Shown here piece after piece: positions 32,722-37,080 of a stretch of DNA of 37,080 bases (its first letter is position 1; each line of letters begins with the position of its first letter). Origin of the DNA: Nitrospinaceae bacterium (GTDB taxonomy: Bacteria; Nitrospinota; Nitrospinia; Nitrospinales; VA-1); NCBI GenBank assembly GCA_029261695.1, contig JAJDAV010000160.1, positions 1 through 37,080 of the forward strand, read 5' to 3'. A program made the position numbers and the translations under genes. The notes under the pieces are model-generated. The model worked only from the letters and a program-made list of their open reading frames with translations, did not search any database and was not told the origin of the DNA.

Positions 32722-33192
32722 ATGGCAACGAAAGAAATTAAAGAAGGAAACAAAGCTCCTGATTTTACAGCCCTTGACCAGAACGGGAAAAAGGTCAAAC
32801 TCAGTTCTTTTAGGGAGAAAAAGAATGTCGTTCTATATTTCTATCCTAAAGATATGACACCCGGTTGCACGACGCAAGCTTGTGATTTCAGGGATCAGCA
32901 AAAAAGTTTCAAATCGACCGTAATCCTCGGTGTTAGCATCGACTCTCAAGAAAGGCACCAGAAGTTTATTGAGAAATACGACCTACCCTTTTCCTTACTT
33001 GCGGACATTGATAAAAAAGTGGTGCAGAAATACGGAATCTGGCAGGAGAAAAAGCTCTACGGAAAAACTTTTATGGGCATTGTTAGAACAACTTTCTTAA
33101 TTGATAAAAATGGCACTGTAAGAAAAATATTCCCAAAAGTAAAAGTTAAGAACCACATTGAAGAAGTTCTTACCGCATTGAAAGAGCTCTAA
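32722..33192 (+). CDS. bcp: Thiol peroxidase, Bcp/PrxQ family
   Basis: 156 residues, usual length. Peroxidatic Cys49 (MTPGCTTQA) and the resolving Cys54 five residues later give the PrxQ 2-Cys pattern, with the LGVSIDS and FSLLADIDKKV segments of the thioredoxin fold and GTVRKIFPKVK near the end. It reduces peroxides with thioredoxin as reductant in the cytoplasm. Its stop codon overlaps that of the aminopeptidase gene on the other strand by 4 bases. Confidence 0.95.
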   Translation: MATKEIKEGNKAPDFTALDQNGKKVKLSSFREKKNVVLYFYPKDMTPGCTTQACDFRDQQKSFKSTVILGVSIDSQERHQKFIEKYDLPFSLLADIDKKVVQKYGIWQEKKLYGKTFMGIVRTTFLIDKNGTVRKIFPKVKVKNHIEEVLTALKEL

Positions 33193-34592
33193 CCTCCAGC
33201 CATCAACCGCTCAATCTCCCTCACACTTTTTGGAATGATACTTGAAAGGTTCAGACAACCTTTCTGGGTCATGACCAGATTATCCTCAATTCTAATCCCA
33301 ATGGTTTCATCATAAGTTTTTCCATTCAATCGAATTTTAAATTCTCCATACAGGCCTGGCTCATTACTTATCATCCACCCTGCTTTCATTGGCTTAGTAG
33401 CATAGTTACGAAATGGATCGCCGTCATGTTCCTGTTCACCCATCAAATGGCTCACACCGTGGGGTCTTTCATTGTATCGAAGTTTGAATTTACCTCCGGC
33501 GTCAGAAAACTTATCCTTCAAACCATCATTCACCACCCTCCAACACACATCATTCAATTGTTCAACCGTAACTCCGGCCCGAGCCGCCTTTTCTACTTCC
33601 TTTTGTCCCTTCAGAACAATTTCGTAAAGCATTTTCTGCATAGGATTAAATTTTCCTGACACAGGAAATGTTCTAGTAATGTCCGCGTGCATGGTCATCC
33701 AGCGAACACCGAAATCGATCAACATCATTTCATTTTTAGAAATCGGATCATCATTTTTCATGTAGTGAAGAATTGTCGCATTGGTACCCGAGGCAACAAT
33801 GGAGGGATAGCTGAGACCAAAAGGAGAGTTCATCAGCATTTTTCCTTCTAAATAACCCTGAATCTGGCATTCATTTTTAAAATCACCAAAGTTTTTCAAC
33901 ATCATCTTGAACCCTTCTCCGGTGATTTCCTGAGCCTTTCTGGCATTTTTAACATCGTACTTATCTAAAGGCAGGCGCAAATCAAAGTGATTCTCCATTA
34001 CGTTTTTAAGAGCAGTTTTGGGAGCCTTCCACTCACGCACCCAACCTGCGAGCTTCTGTTTAAAGTCGTAATTATGGTCGGTTGTAATACTGGTTTTCTT
34101 TCCTTTTCGCGTCCCCTCATACCAAAACGTCCCTAGAGATTTCTTTTTATTCTTGAGAAACCTTTCTTTAAGGACTTCTTTTAATTCACCAATATCACGA
34201 ACATCTTTAATTCCCGTAACCGACTGGACCTCTTTAACACTCTTCTTATCCCCCACACCAAATCGAACACCTTCCCAAAACTCCATTATTCGATCCTTCC
34301 GGCCAACAAAAAGAATCTCCTTAGATTCTTTTGACTTGGGGTCCAGCAACAAAATGACATTATTCTGATTAATGCCGGTCAAATACATCATCGCCGGTTC
34401 CTGGTAGGTGGGACTATGAGCATAGGCCCAAACGGTTTTCCCTCCCGGTCCATAGGGAACACCCGCTATGACCATTAACGAGTCTTCCTTTTTCATCAAT
34501 TTGTTTCTTCTATCGCGATATCTGCGTTTGGCAGAGGCCCCTGCCCCACCATCACGAAATATTCCTGAGTGAACTTTCTTTTTCGTTTTCAT
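33189..34592 (-). CDS. pepP: Xaa-Pro aminopeptidase-type metallopeptidase (M24B)
   Basis: 467 residues. An N-terminal AMP_N-like domain (about 28-175) precedes the pita-bread catalytic domain with all five metal ligands: Asp293 (LIDFGVR), Asp304 (HADITRTF), His382 (HGVSHLMG), Glu411 (ISNEPGLY) and Glu436 (GIRIEDNL). It removes N-terminal residues before proline; the Cys/His patterns do not suggest an ectoine-type or other special substrate. It is 25-30 residues longer than E. coli PepP, with a basic N-terminal extension (MKTKKKVHSG onward). It converges with the peroxiredoxin gene. Confidence 0.9.
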   Translation of the reverse strand: MKTKKKVHSGIFRDGGAGASAKRRYRDRRNKLMKKEDSLMVIAGVPYGPGGKTVWAYAHSPTYQEPAMMYLTGINQNNVILLLDPKSKESKEILFVGRKDRIMEFWEGVRFGVGDKKSVKEVQSVTGIKDVRDIGELKEVLKERFLKNKKKSLGTFWYEGTRKGKKTSITTDHNYDFKQKLAGWVREWKAPKTALKNVMENHFDLRLPLDKYDVKNARKAQEITGEGFKMMLKNFGDFKNECQIQGYLEGKMLMNSPFGLSYPSIVASGTNATILHYMKNDDPISKNEMMLIDFGVRWMTMHADITRTFPVSGKFNPMQKMLYEIVLKGQKEVEKAARAGVTVEQLNDVCWRVVNDGLKDKFSDAGGKFKLRYNERPHGVSHLMGEQEHDGDPFRNYATKPMKAGWMISNEPGLYGEFKIRLNGKTYDETIGIRIEDNLVMTQKGCLNLSSIIPKSVREIERLMAGG

Positions 34593-34710
34593 ATATTTTA
34601 AATTTAAGTATTAATATTATTTGAGTTGTAAATAATCTTCCTCTTTAAATATACTACAACAAACATTAGGTATTTTAATGGTTTAACTTCAAACTTAGGC
34701 GACGTCCAAA

Positions 34711-35373
34711 ATGTGCGGAAGATATACTCTTTCAAAATCAATTAAAACCATCGAGTCGCATTTCAAGCCCGTACGCATCAGCCTTAAATATTTCCCCAGT
34801 TTTAATATTGCTCCCAGCCAGACCTCGGCAGTCGTAGTTAACTCCGAAAACCAAACGCAACTGACAGAAATGAAATGGGGATTGATCCCGTCCTGGGCAA
34901 AGGATGTTCAAATGGGCAATAAGCTCATTAACGCTCGTTCAGAAACCCTTCACGAGAAACCCAGTTTTCGGGACTCTTTTAAAAACCAGCGTTGCCTGAT
35001 TCCAGCAGATGGATTCATCGAATGGAAAGGAAAAAATCCGCATTATATAAGAATGAAAGACCAAGGTCTGTTTGCGTTTGCGGGGCTTTGGTCAACATGG
35101 GATTCTGGGGAAGACCCACTCAACACCTTTGCAATTGTCACCACGGAGGCAAATAAAAAATTGTCCCCATTGCATTCGAGGATGCCGGTTATTTTACGTC
35201 CAAAGGATTATGATACATGGCTATCTGGCCAAAGCAATTCTCTATCGTCCCTATTTACACCCGCCCTGGATGATGAACTGGAATATTTTGAGATATCGAC
35301 CGCCATCAACGCCCCCAAGAACAACGAAGAAAAACTATTACAACCTTCAGGGCAAAGCTCTTTTACTTTTTAA
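34711..35373 (+). CDS. SRAP/YedK-type abasic site crosslinking protein
   Basis: 220 residues. SRAP family: the catalytic Cys2 is exposed after removal of Met1 (MCGRYTL) and forms a thiazolidine link to abasic sites in single-stranded DNA. Asn33 (NIAPSQ), Asn74 (NARSET), Glu104 (GFIEWKG) and His155 (LHSRMPV) complete the active site. HMCES in animals and YedK in E. coli are homologues. It needs the methionine aminopeptidase activity encoded at 11428-12192 to expose Cys2. It stands alone and its 3' end overlaps the methyltransferase gene by 11 bases. Confidence 0.93.
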   Translation: MCGRYTLSKSIKTIESHFKPVRISLKYFPSFNIAPSQTSAVVVNSENQTQLTEMKWGLIPSWAKDVQMGNKLINARSETLHEKPSFRDSFKNQRCLIPADGFIEWKGKNPHYIRMKDQGLFAFAGLWSTWDSGEDPLNTFAIVTTEANKKLSPLHSRMPVILRPKDYDTWLSGQSNSLSSLFTPALDDELEYFEISTAINAPKNNEEKLLQPSGQSSFTF

Positions 35374-35971
35374 CAAGTATAGCCAACCACTCTTTATCTT
35401 TTCTTTGCTCAGCAGAATTTTTAGCTTGAGTCAGTTTCTGAATTTCAAACAAATCTGAAAAGCTTTTGACAATATCATCCTGAGTCGTATTGAAGGGCGG
35501 TCCACCTTCCTGCCCCGTATGATAGAAAAGGCCTGCAAGCATCCCACCTTTTTTCAAAGCTCTTGCAACGGTTACAACATACATAGGCCTCTGTTCAGGA
35601 GATATCGCGCAAAAAAACGTCTGCTCTATAGACAAATCATAAGTTTCATTATGCGCCTGGTCCAACTCAAAAAAATTCATATGTAAAACCTGGGCATCCA
35701 GTTTTCTTTCCTCAACCACGGCTTTCAAATGGCTTACAGCACCTGTTGAATAATCAACGGCAGTCACATCAAATCCATTCTCAGCAAGATAAACCACTTC
35801 ATGCCCCCGACCGCATCCCGGAACTAAAGTTTTACCCGGAACAATCAAATTCGACTCCAACAAGCTGACAAAGGGTGGCGCAACCTGCCCCAGGTCCCAC
35901 CCCAGATCGCCCTCATCGTAGTGACGCTGCCAATCCTCCATTGAATAGCCGTTTTTATTTTCTTCAGTCAT
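35363..35971 (-). CDS. TPMT-type SAM-dependent methyltransferase
   Basis: 202 residues. The family signature is clear: WQRHYDEGDLGWDLGQ, then the SAM loop LVPGCGRGHEV (49-59), VTAVDYS and the DLSIEQTFFCAI segment, fitting PF05724 (thiopurine S-methyltransferase and related bacterial tellurite/selenium or halide/thiol methyltransferases). In bacteria these methylate selenium, tellurium or thiol compounds; the substrate is not clear here. Cytoplasmic. It converges with the SRAP gene. Confidence 0.88.
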   Translation of the reverse strand: MTEENKNGYSMEDWQRHYDEGDLGWDLGQVAPPFVSLLESNLIVPGKTLVPGCGRGHEVVYLAENGFDVTAVDYSTGAVSHLKAVVEERKLDAQVLHMNFFELDQAHNETYDLSIEQTFFCAISPEQRPMYVVTVARALKKGGMLAGLFYHTGQEGGPPFNTTQDDIVKSFSDLFEIQKLTQAKNSAEQRKDKEWLAILVKK

Positions 35972-36025
35972 TTAGAAAGTTATATTTCAGGTTGTAAGGA
36001 AGCTAACAGGTTCAAAGGGGAGTGA

Positions 36026-37080
36026 TCATTTAAATAGTTGTGTGGCGATGGAGGCCCCTGCGGCATAGGTGCCGATCATGGAACCAAAACTAGAGAAAAA
36101 GAAAATCAATAAAAGTCTCGCGACCCGGTTTTTCCACCACATGGAATATTGGGAAATATCTTCGCGAAGAGATTCAAAATCGCTGACCTTCGGTTTTCGC
36201 ATATAGGACTCGACCAAACCCACAACCATCCCTGCTCCAATGGTCGGGTTCAACGAGGTCAGTGGAGCCGCAAAAAAAGCAGCGATGATAGAAACAGGAT
36301 GCCCCAGTGCCAAGGCAGTACCTAAAGCGCATAATCCGCCATTGAGCAAAACCCAGGTGACGACCAATTGCCCCCCAAGTTCCGGGGATTTCATGAATCC
36401 CACCACAAACATGCTGACAATCAAAGCACAAATACCCCAACCGATATACAATCCTAATTTACTGGGTGGCGGTTTCTTATCGAGTTCTTCTAAATGTTTA
36501 GCATCGGGGGGAGACTCCATATTAGGCATCATGCCCTGAAGGTGACCGGCTCCGACCAATGCAAGGATTTTTTTAGGCGCATGGAAGGATTCAGAAATTT
36601 GCGCCAACCGACCTACCATGTATTCATCGCGTTCATCGATCAACACCCGTTTAATTTCTGGCAACTCTTCACCAAACTCGCTGACTACGGCATGTAGCAT
36701 GTCACCGCGCTTTAAATCTTCTATTTGATCTTCACTGATTTCTTCGCCGACAAAAACCCCAGCGATCAAACCACCGACTATTTTAAACTTCTGCCAAAAA
36801 GAAACCTCAGTAACCAATCTGTGAAGAGTGGTTGAGATATTACGATCGATTACTTCAAGACGAAGACCCTTTTCTCGGGCAAGCTCTACCGCACGGAGCA
36901 TCTCTTTACCCGCTTCAACCCCTATTCTTTCTGCCAGCCGTTTCTGGTAAGCGGTCAAAGCCAGGTTGATCAAAAGCAGTCCGGCTTTCTTTTTCTTGAA
37001 GACCTGATATATATCCAGATTTTTCCACCAGGCTTGATTGGTGATATTTTCCAGACGGGGTCCACAAAGCTCAACAGCGA
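36026..37080 (-). CDS. TraB/PrgY family membrane protein, 5' end cut
   Basis: The frame is open to the right window edge: an apparent TTG start at 36973 is only an internal codon, because 35 more residues (AVELCGPRLENITNQAWWKN then DIYQVFKKKKAGLLL) continue upstream and match the family. The N-terminal domain is TraB (PF01963), with the GAGHLQGM loop. The C-terminal part has four to five transmembrane helices (for example LGLYIGWGICALIVSMFVVG and LLLIFFFSSFGSMIGTYAAG). PrgY relatives degrade or sequester peptide pheromones in Enterococcus; here its substrate is unknown. The N-terminus is missing. Confidence 0.9.
   Translation of the reverse strand, partial: AVELCGPRLENITNQAWWKNLDIYQVFKKKKAGLLLINLALTAYQKRLAERIGVEAGKEMLRAVELAREKGLRLEVIDRNISTTLHRLVTEVSFWQKFKIVGGLIAGVFVGEEISEDQIEDLKRGDMLHAVVSEFGEELPEIKRVLIDERDEYMVGRLAQISESFHAPKKILALVGAGHLQGMMPNMESPPDAKHLEELDKKPPPSKLGLYIGWGICALIVSMFVVGFMKSPELGGQLVVTWVLLNGGLCALGTALALGHPVSIIAAFFAAPLTSLNPTIGAGMVVGLVESYMRKPKVSDFESLREDISQYSMWWKNRVARLLLIFFFSSFGSMIGTYAAGASIATQLFK

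Noticed and set aside
36971-36973. TTG at 36973 as the start of the TraB-family gene
   Set aside because: The family's conserved residues continue upstream in frame to the window edge, so the gene is cut by the window and this codon is internal.
1-37080. tRNA, rRNA, CRISPR array, insertion sequence or prophage
   Set aside because: Looked for tRNA-like cloverleaf ends, spaced direct repeats, transposase motifs and phage structural genes; none seen.

Overview
The window is a piece of an AT-rich chromosome from a diderm (outer-membrane) bacterium. The evidence is a two-partner secretion pair, several outer-membrane beta-barrels, a lipoprotein and many Sec signal peptides. Gene content (HemW, MazG, Era/Map, GatB, CusRS-like two-component genes, DUF1858, TPR and PMT-type glycosyltransferase proteins) would fit a free-living aquatic lineage such as Nitrospinota or a deltaproteobacterial-type group. 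That placement is a weak inference, because no marker here settles it. I saw no rRNA, tRNA, CRISPR array, phage or insertion sequence, and no gap without a gene exceeds 300 bases.

Left part (1-5.5 kb, minus strand): the N-terminal end of a filamentous-haemagglutinin-type TpsA exoprotein, cut by the window edge, lies downstream of its TpsB outer-membrane transporter. A SYLF-domain lipoprotein, a secreted FMN-binding protein and an outer-membrane porin follow. The tpsB start is preceded by an inverted repeat that would pair with its ribosome binding site.

Iron island (5.5-9.1 kb): a fur gene is surrounded by Fur-box-like palindromes lying upstream of the porin, a DUF2325 gene followed by a response regulator without the usual phospho-acceptor, a thioredoxin-fold [2Fe-2S] ferredoxin, fur itself and a bacterioferritin. 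At the porin, ferredoxin, DUF2325 and fur genes the boxes sit at or near the promoter or start, as for repression. At the bacterioferritin the box sits far upstream of the promoter, as for activation. A free-standing EAL c-di-GMP phosphodiesterase sits at the end of this cluster. The bacterioferritin keeps the haem ligand but has lost two ferroxidase ligands.

Centre (9.2-23.3 kb): a PMT-like membrane glycosyltransferase with a TPR tail; the overlapping era-map pair; divergent hemW-mazG; a PhoD-type phosphatase; a three-gene operon of outer-membrane protein, CHASE histidine kinase and Rcp-like response regulator; an operon of GT2 glycosyltransferase, a four-helix membrane protein with two DUF1858 domains, and a TfoX N-domain protein; and a secreted SH3b protein.

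Right part (23.4-37.1 kb): an aldehyde dehydrogenase; a Cus-type sensor kinase/regulator operon led by a small cysteine-containing protein; a small membrane protein; an SDR oxidoreductase; GatB; a DUF1566 secreted protein; a secreted TPR protein; a small secreted unknown; a Bcp/PrxQ peroxiredoxin; an M24 aminopeptidase; an SRAP/YedK-type DNA-crosslink protein; a TPMT-type methyltransferase; and a TraB/PrgY membrane protein cut by the right edge.
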